Source of the DNA: Oscillospiraceae bacterium
Lineage (GTDB): Bacteria > Bacillota > Clostridia > Oscillospirales > UBA644
Length of the DNA: 7,605 nucleotides
Direction of reading: 5' to 3'
Assembly: GCA_015067385.1 (NCBI GenBank)
Contig: SVMP01000104.1
Location: 1-7,605, forward strand
Both the position numbers and the translations under genes were made by a program. The stretch's first letter is position 1; each line of letters starts with the position of its first letter. Shown here one piece after another: positions 1 to 5,767 of this stretch. A model generated the notes under the pieces. It was given only the letters and a program-made list of their open reading frames with translations. It made no database searches and was not told the DNA's origin.

Positions 1-72
1 ATTGTCGAGCACGGCGGTTCAACTGAAACCTTTGAGACATTCTGGACAAACGGTTTGATTAAACCAGTATAA
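1..72 (+). CDS. C-terminal end of a rightward gene, product unknown (partial)
   Basis: Frame 1 is open from the left edge of the window for 23 codons and ends in TAA at 70-72. The visible peptide ends in FETFWTNGLIKPV, which has a protein-like composition. No family can be recognised from so little. The gene would converge on the leftward operator-controlled operon ending at 237, and the terminator at 152-187 lies between them, which fits a real gene end. A 21-bp repeat begins four bases after the stop. Another frame is also open for 18 codons here, so the reading frame is probable rather than proven. Confidence 0.45.
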   Translation: MVEHGGSTETFETFWTNGLIKPV

Positions 73-76
73 TACC

Positions 77-97
77 AATTCCAATTTGTCGAACAGT
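77..97 (+). repeat. 21-bp dispersed repeat, copy 1
   Basis: The 21 bases starting AATTCCAATTTGTCGAAC and ending in AGT match positions 4486-4506 on the opposite strand at 20 of 21 positions. The only difference is A versus G at the eighth base. Both copies start a few bases after the stop codon of a gene and point the same way as that gene. With respect to the chromosome they form an inverted pair about 4.4 kb apart. The function is unknown. A dispersed intergenic repeat or the end of an old element is possible. Confidence 0.6.
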
Positions 98-151
98 AAG
101 TGCACACTTCTATACTCCGTTCGGCGTACTGCGGAAATCGAATGTATGGAT

Positions 152-187
152 AAAAAAATGGGGCGTATCGGTATTGATACGCTCCAT
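152..187 (-). terminator. Intrinsic terminator of the citrate synthase-regulator operon
   Basis: Positions 158-169 and 176-187 form a 12-bp stem with a 6-base loop. Read leftward, the stem is followed at once by seven T residues (152-158 on the complement). The stem has one imperfect pair at 162/183, which is A-C in the leftward RNA and G-U in the rightward RNA. It lies about 50 bases beyond the stop of the regulator gene. It may also stop transcription of the rightward gene ending at 72, but the T run on that side is poor. Confidence 0.8.
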
Positions 188-236
188 TAACTGTTTTACG
201 AGAACCCACCTTATTTCGGTCGGTTTTCTGTATAAA

Positions 237-896
237 TTATTCTTTAATCGCTTTTAAAAGATTATCTTTTGCGAGGCGGATATGTTCTGCGGCTTCGGCT
301 TCGGCTTTTGCGGAGTCGTGTGCGGCGATCGCCTCATAGATCTTTCTGTGTTCGTCAACAGATGCGGCGGCTCTGCCCGAATATTTCACGGAGATCTCTC
401 TCGGCTTCTGAATGTAGTTGTGAAACTGCGAGAGTATCTGGCGTAACGGTCTGCTTCGTGATGCCGAATAGATCGTCTGGTGAAATTGCGAGTCGAGATG
501 GCGGATCTGTAGCGTATCGTTCTTGCCGATGTAAAACTCCTGAAGCTCCACAATGTCCTGAAGCTTTGACAGTTCTTCGTCTGTTATGTTAACAGCCGCC
601 CAACGTGCCGCAATGCCTTCGATCGCCATTCTGATTGTGTATATGTCGTCTATGTCCTTTTCGGATATACCGACAACCACCACGCCCTTGTTCGGAACGC
701 TTGTAACAAGTCCTTCAAGTTCGAGCTGACGGAGCGCTTCTCTGATAGGTGTTCTGCTTACACCGAGCTCTGTTGAAAGCTTCTGTTCCGTAAGATTATA
801 GCCCGGAGGAAAATCGCCTTCGAGGATAGCTCTCTCTATCTCTTTGAACACCTTTATGTGAAGAGCGCCGGACTCTCCTGCATATACTTTATTCAT
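237..896 (-). CDS. GntR-family transcriptional regulator, FadR/FCD subfamily
   Basis: This is a 219-residue DNA-binding regulator that probably controls its own operon. The N-terminal winged helix-turn-helix spans about residues 12-75, with the recognition region LTEQKLSTELGVSRTPIREA at 35-54. The all-helical FCD ligand-binding domain spans about 82-215. The usual metal and carboxylate-binding residues of FCD domains are visible as D135, H139, H183 and H205. In that family they hold a metal that coordinates small organic acids. The ATG (894-896) overlaps the TAA of the upstream synthase gene by one base, and AAGGA sits six bases before it, so translation is probably coupled. The length is normal for the family. 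The context suggests a ligand such as citrate, 2-oxoglutarate or another carboxylate, but that is inference. The regulator family is certain and the target is likely. Confidence 0.93.
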   Translation of the reverse strand: MNKVYAGESGALHIKVFKEIERAILEGDFPPGYNLTEQKLSTELGVSRTPIREALRQLELEGLVTSVPNKGVVVVGISEKDIDDIYTIRMAIEGIAARWAAVNITDEELSKLQDIVELQEFYIGKNDTLQIRHLDSQFHQTIYSASRSRPLRQILSQFHNYIQKPREISVKYSGRAAASVDEHRKIYEAIAAHDSAKAEAEAAEHIRLAKDNLLKAIKE

Positions 897-2278
897 TATT
901 TTCCTTCTTTATCGAACAAAAACGGAGCGTATTCCGTAACAAGCGCGAGCATTTCACCGTCACTGATGATAGTCTGACGGTCTGCCGCATACTGTGCGTC
1001 GATCCATTCTTTCATCTTTGCTATATACGGAGCTTTTTTGTCGACCTGATCTTCGCCTGTGAGTTTGAAACGTCTGTTGATCCAGAATGCGATAGCCGCA
1101 AGACCGGAAACGTTGGAGATAGAAACTGCGGCAGGTCTGTTGAGGATCTTATCCGTGTTGAAAATATTGTAGATCTCTTCGTCTTTGAGAAGACCGTCTG
1201 CGTGAATACCTGCTCTCGTTACGTTGAAATCTCTGCCGATAAACGGAGTCATCGGGGGGATCTGATATCCGATCTCTTTTTCGTAGTATTCCGCAAGTTC
1301 GGTGATAACGGTCGTATCCATGCCGTCGGTCGTGCCGCGGAGAGATGCGTATTCCATTACCATTGCTTCGAGGGGGATATTACCTGTTCTTTCGCCTATG
1401 CCGAAGAGTGAACAGTTGACTGCAGATGCGCCGTAGAGCCATGCCATAGATGCGTTTGCAACTGCTTTGTAGAAGTCGTTATGACCGTGCCATTCAAGGC
1501 TTTCGGAAGGAACGTCGGAGTATGTTCTTAAACCGTACATAATGCCCGAAACGCTTCTCGGAAGTGCCGTACCGATATACGGAACACCGTAACCCATCGT
1601 GTCGCAAGCTCTGATCTTAACGGGAATACCTGCCTGACGGGACATCTCCATAAGCTCGTTTGCGAACGGAACGACAAAGCCGTAGAAGTCTGCTCTTGTA
1701 ATATCTTCAAAATGACATCTCGGACGGAGGCCTGCTTCAAAAGCGTCTGCAACAACGGAAAGATATTTATCCATCGCCTGCTGTCTTGTGAGCTTGAGTT
1801 TGTTGTAAATATGATAGTCGGAGCAGGAAACGAGAATACCTGTCTCTTTGATGCCGATGTCTTTAACAAGCTGAAAGTCGTTTTTCGACGCTCTGATCCA
1901 TGTCGTGATCTCAGGGAATTCATAACCCATTTCCATGCATTTGTAAAGCGCATCACGGTCTTTTTCGCTGTATACGAAAAATTCGGTCTGACGGATGATG
2001 CCTTTCGGACCGCTCAGTCTGTGCATCATTTCAAATATATCGGTGATCTGCTTTACGGTATACGGCGATCTGGACTGCTGTCCGTCTCTGAATGTCGTGT
2101 CTGTTATCCAGATGTTTTCGGGAGTCTGCATCGGAACGTGACGGTGGTTGAACGAGATCTTCGGGATCTGATCGTAGGGGTATATATCTCTGTATAATTC
2201 GGGATCCTTGAGATCCTGAACTTTATATCGGTAAGTTTCTTCTTCGAGTACGTTTGATTTTTTGTTGAGTTCGAGCAT
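896..2278 (-). CDS. Citrate (Re)-synthase (isopropylmalate/homocitrate synthase superfamily)
   Basis: The likely reaction is oxaloacetate + acetyl-CoA to citrate in the cytosol, feeding 2-oxoglutarate and glutamate synthesis. The protein has 460 residues and a DRE-TIM metallolyase barrel. Visible motifs are DTTFRDGQQ (60-68), HGHND (264-268), GERTGN (295-300) and AGIHADG (356-362). The expected metal ligands are D65, H264, H266 and N300. There is no LeuA-type C-terminal regulatory domain, so it is shorter than leucine-pathway LeuA. The N-terminal LYRDIYPYDQIPKISF block and the overall pattern resemble, from memory, the clostridial proteins shown to be Re-citrate synthases. Automatic annotation often calls such proteins 2-isopropylmalate or homocitrate synthase, and that is the main alternative. 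No other leucine genes are nearby. The ATG at 2278 is preferred because AAGAGAG lies nine bases before it, whereas the in-frame TTG at 2287 directly abuts that site. It is the first gene of an operon with the FCD regulator. Confidence 0.82.
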   Translation of the reverse strand: MLELNKKSNVLEEETYRYKVQDLKDPELYRDIYPYDQIPKISFNHRHVPMQTPENIWITDTTFRDGQQSRSPYTVKQITDIFEMMHRLSGPKGIIRQTEFFVYSEKDRDALYKCMEMGYEFPEITTWIRASKNDFQLVKDIGIKETGILVSCSDYHIYNKLKLTRQQAMDKYLSVVADAFEAGLRPRCHFEDITRADFYGFVVPFANELMEMSRQAGIPVKIRACDTMGYGVPYIGTALPRSVSGIMYGLRTYSDVPSESLEWHGHNDFYKAVANASMAWLYGASAVNCSLFGIGERTGNIPLEAMVMEYASLRGTTDGMDTTVITELAEYYEKEIGYQIPPMTPFIGRDFNVTRAGIHADGLLKDEEIYNIFNTDKILNRPAAVSISNVSGLAAIAFWINRRFKLTGEDQVDKKAPYIAKMKEWIDAQYAADRQTIISDGEMLALVTEYAPFLFDKEGK

Positions 2279-2287
2279 ATAAGTCAA

Positions 2288-2294
2288 CTCTCTT
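2288..2294 (-). promoter_or_regulatory. Ribosome binding site that fixes the synthase start
   Basis: Read leftward, AAGAGAG ends at 2288. The ATG at 2278 follows after nine bases. The in-frame upstream TTG (2287-2285) starts immediately after the site with no spacing, so it cannot be served by it. The synthase is therefore taken to start at 2278. Confidence 0.6.
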
Positions 2295-2311
2295 TTCTGT
2301 TATATTTCAAG

Positions 2312-2323
2312 ATTGTATACAAT
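2312..2323. promoter_or_regulatory. Palindromic operator, probable site of the FCD/GntR regulator
   Basis: ATTGTATACAAT is a perfect 12-bp palindrome. Its core TTGTATACAA fits the TNGT...ACNA pattern usual for FadR/FCD-type GntR proteins. It overlaps the last two bases of the -10 hexamer of the leftward promoter and covers the predicted start site near 2315, a classic repressor position. Read leftward, a further half-site TTGTATAA (2330-2323) precedes it, giving two direct TTGTATA steps. The regulator is encoded in the same operon, so autoregulation is the simple reading. I found no second copy of the palindrome between genes. Confidence 0.7.
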
Positions 2324-2350
2324 TATACAAACATACAGCCGTTTTGTCAA
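2322..2350 (-). promoter_or_regulatory. Sigma-A promoter for the citrate synthase-regulator operon
   Basis: On the minus strand, TTGACA (2350-2345) and TATAAT (2327-2322) are both perfect consensus hexamers separated by 17 bases. The predicted start is near 2315, giving a leader of about 37 bases to the ATG at 2278. A promoter this strong next to a palindromic operator suggests expression is set mainly by repression. Confidence 0.88.
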
Positions 2351-2405
2351 TAGGGAAAATGTGAATTTTTATTTACTATTTTAACATGGTAAAAGATTTT
2401 TTTTG

Positions 2406-2434
2406 TTGACATATCCTCAAAAATGTGGTATTAT
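2406..2434 (+). promoter_or_regulatory. Sigma-A promoter for the URO-D-family gene
   Basis: TTGACA (2406-2411) and TATTAT (2429-2434) are separated by 17 bases. Transcription should start near 2441. AAAGGAG (2448-2454) lies seven bases before the ATG at 2462. The leader is only about 20 bases, which leaves no room for a riboswitch. The two divergent -35 boxes are about 55 bases apart. No palindrome like the 2312-2323 operator is seen at this promoter. Confidence 0.85.
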
Positions 2435-2461
2435 TTAGAAAACATATAAAGGAGATATTGT

Positions 2462-3592
2462 ATGTTTATTCAAAAAAAAGAAATGACGTCAAGAGAACGT
2501 TATATGGCTATATATGAAAACAGAGAGGTTGACAGACCGGCATTCCGTTTGTGGGGCTTTACTCCCGGAATGGGGGTCATACATCCCTCGTATGAACCCG
2601 TCTGCAAGCTTGCGGAAGAAGTTACCGATACTGTATGCGGTTCAGGCTCTGCGTTTAATTTTTACGGCGGTATTCACTCCGATAAAAACGTTTCGAGGTC
2701 AAGAGAAAAAACAGATGACCCGAGATGGGATATTATATACACTGTTTTTCATACAAAACGCGGTGATCTTGTTCAGCGTGATATGGTTTCAAACTTCGGT
2801 GAACCCGGATATATAATGGAGCATGCCGCCAAAGATATCAATGATCTTCTTGCTATAATTGATATGCCGTATGAACCGTATAATTTCAGCTCGGAAGGAT
2901 TTTTCAATGCCGAAAAATGGATAGGGGACAGAGGTATAACAATGTTCGACCTGCCTCATCCCGGCTATGCGGTTCAAGTCCTTACAGGCTCTGAAAATCT
3001 CGCGTATTTTTCCGTGGATGACAGAGAAGCTGTCGATTATGCCGTTTCAACGTATGCGAACAGAGTTGTAGAGCATGCTAAACGCGCTGTGGAGAACGGT
3101 GTAAAGGGTGTTTTCGGTTGGTGCGGCCCTGAACTTCTTACTCCTCCGCTTCTCAACAAGCAGGATTTCCGCGATTTCTGCGTGAAATACGATAAAAAAG
3201 TAATTGATGTTATAAAAAATGCGGGAAGCCATTTCTGGGTACATTGCCACGGCAAGGTCGCAGATCTTCTTGACGATTTTATCTATATGGGCGTCGATGT
3301 CCTCAACCCCCTCGAACCGCCGAAAAACGGTGACGTAGATCTCGAAAAAGTTGTTGGAAAATACGGCAACCGTATCGGTCTTGAGGGCAATGTCGAAATT
3401 CAGGATATTATCCAGGCAGAGCCGGAAGTTCTTCTTTCTCTTACCGAACAGTGTGTTGCCGCAGGTAAAAAGAGCGGCAGATTTATCCTTTGCCCCTCCG
3501 CAGGATTTATGGAATACACTCATCCCGATGAACATTATATAAACAATCTCCTCCTTTTTCTCAAAGAGGGGTATAGACTTATTAACGAGTAA
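2462..3592 (+). CDS. Uroporphyrinogen decarboxylase (URO-D)-family protein, probable methyltransferase-type
   Basis: This 376-residue cytosolic protein has the URO-D/MtaA-type TIM-barrel fold. It opens with MTSRERYMAIYENREVDRPA (8-27), the common start block of this family. Later blocks are VHCHGKVADLL (260-270), LNPLEPPKNGDVDL (281-294), GLEGNVE (306-312) and FILCPSAG (341-348). In corrinoid methyltransferases such as MtaA the zinc ligands follow HxC...C. Here the same place reads H261-C262-H263 with C344 downstream, so an HxH...C variant is likely. True HemE is unlikely: no haem genes are nearby and the sequence follows the methyltransferase-like branch. The substrate is unknown and no corrinoid protein is encoded next to it. 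It is transcribed alone from its own promoter and closed by a terminator. The superfamily is secure; the reaction is not. Confidence 0.85.
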   Translation: MFIQKKEMTSRERYMAIYENREVDRPAFRLWGFTPGMGVIHPSYEPVCKLAEEVTDTVCGSGSAFNFYGGIHSDKNVSRSREKTDDPRWDIIYTVFHTKRGDLVQRDMVSNFGEPGYIMEHAAKDINDLLAIIDMPYEPYNFSSEGFFNAEKWIGDRGITMFDLPHPGYAVQVLTGSENLAYFSVDDREAVDYAVSTYANRVVEHAKRAVENGVKGVFGWCGPELLTPPLLNKQDFRDFCVKYDKKVIDVIKNAGSHFWVHCHGKVADLLDDFIYMGVDVLNPLEPPKNGDVDLEKVVGKYGNRIGLEGNVEIQDIIQAEPEVLLSLTEQCVAAGKKSGRFILCPSAGFMEYTHPDEHYINNLLLFLKEGYRLINE

Positions 3593-3613
3593 AAGACAGA
3601 TATTTATAACAGC

Positions 3614-3655
3614 AAAGCCAAGCTATTACAGCTTGGCTTTTGTCTTTGTTTTCAA
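3614..3655 (+). terminator. Intrinsic terminator after the URO-D-family gene
   Basis: AAAGCCAAGCT (3614-3624) and AGCTTGGCTTT (3630-3640) form a perfect 11-bp stem with a 5-base loop, followed by the T-rich TGTCTTTGTTTTC. It lies about 20 bases after the stop codon. It sits between convergent genes and could also end the leftward MBL transcript, but the run after the stem on that strand (GCTGTTATAAAT) is poor in T. Confidence 0.9.
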
Positions 3656-3692
3656 TTTTCAGCAGGCTTATAACGGTTTGAGAAATTGGGAT

Positions 3693-4457
3693 TTATATGT
3701 GTATTTGAAAATCACCAAAATCAAAAATACCGTTACCTTGTTGGAGCTTGTTTTGGCTATGTATTTCGCAAAATGCATCGTGAATTCTATCTAATATTCC
3801 GATGGGAATATTGATTTCGTGATGCGAAGGACATATTTTTTGTATGTCAAGCTTTCTGATTTTATCAACCGAATGCATAAAGTCAATCGGATTCGTTGAT
3901 GGGTAGAATGCATCAAGGCATCCGCTATATATCAGATCTCCCGAATACAAGTATCCACGCTCTTTTTCATAAAAGCAACAATGTCCGGGAGAGTGCCCTG
4001 GAGTATGAAGAACCTGAAGCCTTCTGTTGCCTAATTCTATAATGTCACCATCACGCATAGTAAATGAAGGCATACCTTGAAAAACTTGATAGCTCTCAAT
4101 ATTGAAATCGCTTGGAAAATCGCACTGCTTTCGAGTAAGATTTTCTTTGATCATTTCAAGAGGGATCGGAAACTTTTCGGATATCCAAGCCATCTCTTTT
4201 TCATGCACGGCAAAATCACGGAAATACTTGTGACCGCCGATATGATCCCAATGAACATGAGTTGTTATCACAAGTATGGGCAAAGAAGTAATACTGTTAA
4301 CAACGCTTTTTATATTTGCCACGCCTAAACCGGTATCTATTAAAATGGCGCGTTCTGTGCCGAGCAATAAATAGCAATGTGTTTCTTCCCAGTGCCCATA
4401 TTCACTTATAACAAATGTATTAACATCTATTCTTTCAACACTAAACCAATCTTTCAT
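3693..4457 (-). CDS. MBL-fold metallo-hydrolase
   Basis: This 254-residue protein has a metallo-beta-lactamase fold and probably binds two metal ions. The signature THVHWDH is at 66-72 (H67, H69, D71, H72). Further ligands are H155 in HTPGHSPGH, D174 in SGD and H212 or H213 in PSHHE. An early DTGLG block (41-45) is typical of glyoxalase II-like and related hydrolases. No signal peptide is seen, so it should be cytosolic. The substrate cannot be read from the sequence; a thioester, lactone or phosphoester is possible. A GAGG site lies four bases before the ATG, which is slightly close. The gene follows the acetyltransferase on the same strand with a gap of about 50 bases that holds the 21-bp repeat, so co-transcription is possible. 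Both genes look more A+T-rich than their neighbours. Confidence 0.88.
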   Translation of the reverse strand: MKDWFSVERIDVNTFVISEYGHWEETHCYLLLGTERAILIDTGLGVANIKSVVNSITSLPILVITTHVHWDHIGGHKYFRDFAVHEKEMAWISEKFPIPLEMIKENLTRKQCDFPSDFNIESYQVFQGMPSFTMRDGDIIELGNRRLQVLHTPGHSPGHCCFYEKERGYLYSGDLIYSGCLDAFYPSTNPIDFMHSVDKIRKLDIQKICPSHHEINIPIGILDRIHDAFCEIHSQNKLQQGNGIFDFGDFQIHI

Positions 4458-4485
4458 ACTGCCTCTACAAATTTTTATTTTCCTA

Positions 4486-4506
4486 ACTGTTCGACAAACT
4501 GGAATT
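4486..4506 (-). repeat. 21-bp dispersed repeat, copy 2
   Basis: Read leftward from 4506 this matches 77-97 at 20 of 21 bases, and the shared core is TTTGTCGAACAGT. It starts three bases after the stop codon of the acetyltransferase and ends 28 bases before the MBL start. It is therefore the main content of that gap. I find no target-site duplication outside the two copies. Confidence 0.6.
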
Positions 4507-4509
4507 TAT

Positions 4510-4953
4510 TTAATTCTGCTTTTTCATTTCCATATATGGCAGAACATCGTAGCCACACTTCTTATATACATTTACAGCTCTCTCATTTTCGACCTCAACC
4601 TCTAAACGAAATAACGAATTAGGATATTTATGTTCAATGAAATTGAGAAAATGGCTTCCGATTCCCAAGCCGCGATATTCTTCTTTTATGTATATATCTT
4701 CAATCCAAATACAAGCTTTTCCAAACTCTGTCGAGAAACTTTTTGCTATCATCGCGTATCCCTGGATACGATCATCGTTTTCGAAAACATATCCCTCAAT
4801 ATAGGGATTTTCATTTATACAGTTATCTATATCCGTATTGAATATATCATCCGAACCATTTGTAAAAACTGCTTCGGATGAATAAAATATTCTCATCATT
4901 TCAAGAATCTGCTGTCTATCTTGCTCTTCCATATATCTGATTCTGCTTTTCAT
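4510..4953 (-). CDS. GNAT-family N-acetyltransferase
   Basis: This 147-residue acetyl-CoA-dependent acetyltransferase shows the GNAT motif A as IEDIYIKEEYRGLGIG (84-99), where RGLGIG (94-99) is the pyrophosphate-binding loop for CoA. Motif B follows as LEVEVENERAVNVYKKCGY (117-135), the usual ending in which the last strand and helix close the site. The length is normal for a single-domain GNAT. The acceptor is unknown; an amine, a protein N-terminus or a small antibiotic-like molecule are all possible. The start is placed at the ATG at 4953, because the in-frame GTG at 4962 lies inside the Shine-Dalgarno sequence itself. It may be the first gene of a pair with the MBL hydrolase. I could not find a convincing promoter in the short gap before it. 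Confidence 0.88.
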   Translation of the reverse strand: MKSRIRYMEEQDRQQILEMMRIFYSSEAVFTNGSDDIFNTDIDNCINENPYIEGYVFENDDRIQGYAMIAKSFSTEFGKACIWIEDIYIKEEYRGLGIGSHFLNFIEHKYPNSLFRLEVEVENERAVNVYKKCGYDVLPYMEMKKQN

Positions 4954-4958
4954 ATCTT

Positions 4959-4965
4959 TCACCTC
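4959..4965 (-). promoter_or_regulatory. Ribosome binding site that fixes the acetyltransferase start
   Basis: Read leftward, GAGGTGA occupies 4965-4959, with GAGG eight bases before the ATG at 4953. The GTG at 4962-4960, which would give a protein three residues longer, begins on the last G of GAGG and so lies inside the site. It is therefore rejected as a start. Confidence 0.7.
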
Positions 4966-5006
4966 ATAAGTTCATATTTATCTGCCCGTTAAACAGATCA
5001 AGTATT

Positions 5007-5039
5007 AACAGGTACAACAAAATGACCGTTGTACCTGTT
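5007..5039 (-). terminator. Hairpin after the zinc-ribbon gene, possible terminator or 3' stabiliser
   Basis: AACAGGTACAAC (5007-5018) and GTTGTACCTGTT (5028-5039) form a perfect 12-bp stem with a 9-base loop. It begins eight bases after the stop of the leftward zinc-ribbon gene. The leftward sequence after the stem (AATACTTGATCTG) is not T-rich, so this is not a textbook terminator. It could protect the transcript end or terminate weakly. An operator for the downstream acetyltransferase gene is a less likely alternative. Confidence 0.5.
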
Positions 5040-5046
5040 GTATCTT

Positions 5047-5739
5047 TTATATGAAAAATTTCCGTTCCATAACTTCTCTTGCAGGTCTGCATATTCCGAG
5101 GAAGATAAGAAAACCGCCGATAAGAACAAGCCCTGACATCGGGTAGAACGACCATCCCATGAATCCGTCGTCGCTGAACGTTTTATGTATAAACATCTCA
5201 AGAACAGGCATGTATACCCCAAGCGCAATAAAAGCTCCTCCGAAGATATAAAGCTTGCCCTTTTTTACGTAACGTATGAGTGTTACGATAACTGTCGTTA
5301 GCAGTCCGAAAAATGTTACGATAGGGAACGCAAAGCTCAAAAACCAGTCGCCGTCGATCGTAAGGTTAATATATAGCAGGTATAGTCCTATTGCCGCAAA
5401 CGCGCAAGGCACGAATATGACGGGATTCGGTTTTCTGAACCAAAAAGGCAGAACGAGCATCACGTAAACCATGAGGAGCGCCCCCACAACATAGCCCGAC
5501 CATGTTATCGCAAGACTGAAACGCAGGTCACAAGCCAATGTTATGATAATGGGGATAAGAAAACTTGCGGTCAGAAAAATAGGCCAGCCGAGAGGGTGCA
5601 TCTCCTGCGACGGATATTTGTTTTTAGGGTACATATATTCGTCTTTTTGCTGAATATCCGGATGATATACTTTCGTGCCGCATAACGGACATACTTTTTC
5701 GCTGTCCGCAAGCTTTACGCCGCATTTTATACAGTACAT
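5047..5739 (-). CDS. Zinc-ribbon polytopic membrane protein (possibly the DUF6320 type)
   Basis: This 230-residue protein begins with a small zinc ribbon: MYCIKCG and CPLCG supply C3, C6, C17 and C20. A polar linker (about 26-48) is followed by about six hydrophobic segments near 51-70, 78-98, 105-125, 131-156, 163-183 and 199-217. The tail is short and basic (RPAREVMERK). There is no signal peptide, so the ribbon should face the cytosol and the rest lie in the membrane. AAGGA lies seven bases before the ATG, and the gap to the upstream fusion gene is only 28 bases, so the two are almost surely one operon. From memory, clostridial proteins called DUF6320 look like this and sit beside similar acyltransferases, but I cannot confirm that here. 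It may anchor or assist the upstream enzyme; no catalytic motif is visible. Confidence 0.8.
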   Translation of the reverse strand: MYCIKCGVKLADSEKVCPLCGTKVYHPDIQQKDEYMYPKNKYPSQEMHPLGWPIFLTASFLIPIIITLACDLRFSLAITWSGYVVGALLMVYVMLVLPFWFRKPNPVIFVPCAFAAIGLYLLYINLTIDGDWFLSFAFPIVTFFGLLTTVIVTLIRYVKKGKLYIFGGAFIALGVYMPVLEMFIHKTFSDDGFMGWSFYPMSGLVLIGGFLIFLGICRPAREVMERKFFI

Positions 5740-5767
5740 TTGTTTATCCTTTCATTCGAAAAAATTG

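Noticed and set aside
77..97. Integron attC site after a gene stop
   Set aside because: No pair of RYYYAAC/GTTRRRY core sites with the expected folded arms could be found at either copy, and no integrase is present.
98..109. AAGTGCACACTT inverted repeat after the first 21-bp repeat
   Set aside because: The arms are five bases with a two-base loop, too small to form a stable hairpin and not distinguishable from chance.
286..308. Tandem GGCTTC steps inside the regulator gene
   Set aside because: They simply encode an Ala/Glu-rich helix near the end of the FCD domain and keep the frame.
2285..2287. TTG start that would lengthen the synthase by three residues
   Set aside because: It directly abuts the AAGAGAG ribosome binding site with no spacing, while the ATG at 2278 is nine bases away from it.
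2435..2461. Riboswitch (for example cobalamin) upstream of the URO-D-family gene
   Set aside because: The predicted leader is only about 20 bases, far too short.
2462..3592. hemE, uroporphyrinogen decarboxylase of haem synthesis
   Set aside because: The sequence blocks follow the methyltransferase-like branch and no other tetrapyrrole gene is nearby, so the symbol is not given.
77..4506. Transposon or invertible segment bounded by the inverted 21-bp repeats
   Set aside because: There is no transposase or recombinase in the segment, no target-site duplication, and the genes inside are ordinary chromosomal families. Kept only as a repeat observation.
4960..4962. GTG start that would lengthen the acetyltransferase by three residues
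   Set aside because: It begins on the last G of the GAGG Shine-Dalgarno core itself; the ATG at 4953 is correctly spaced.
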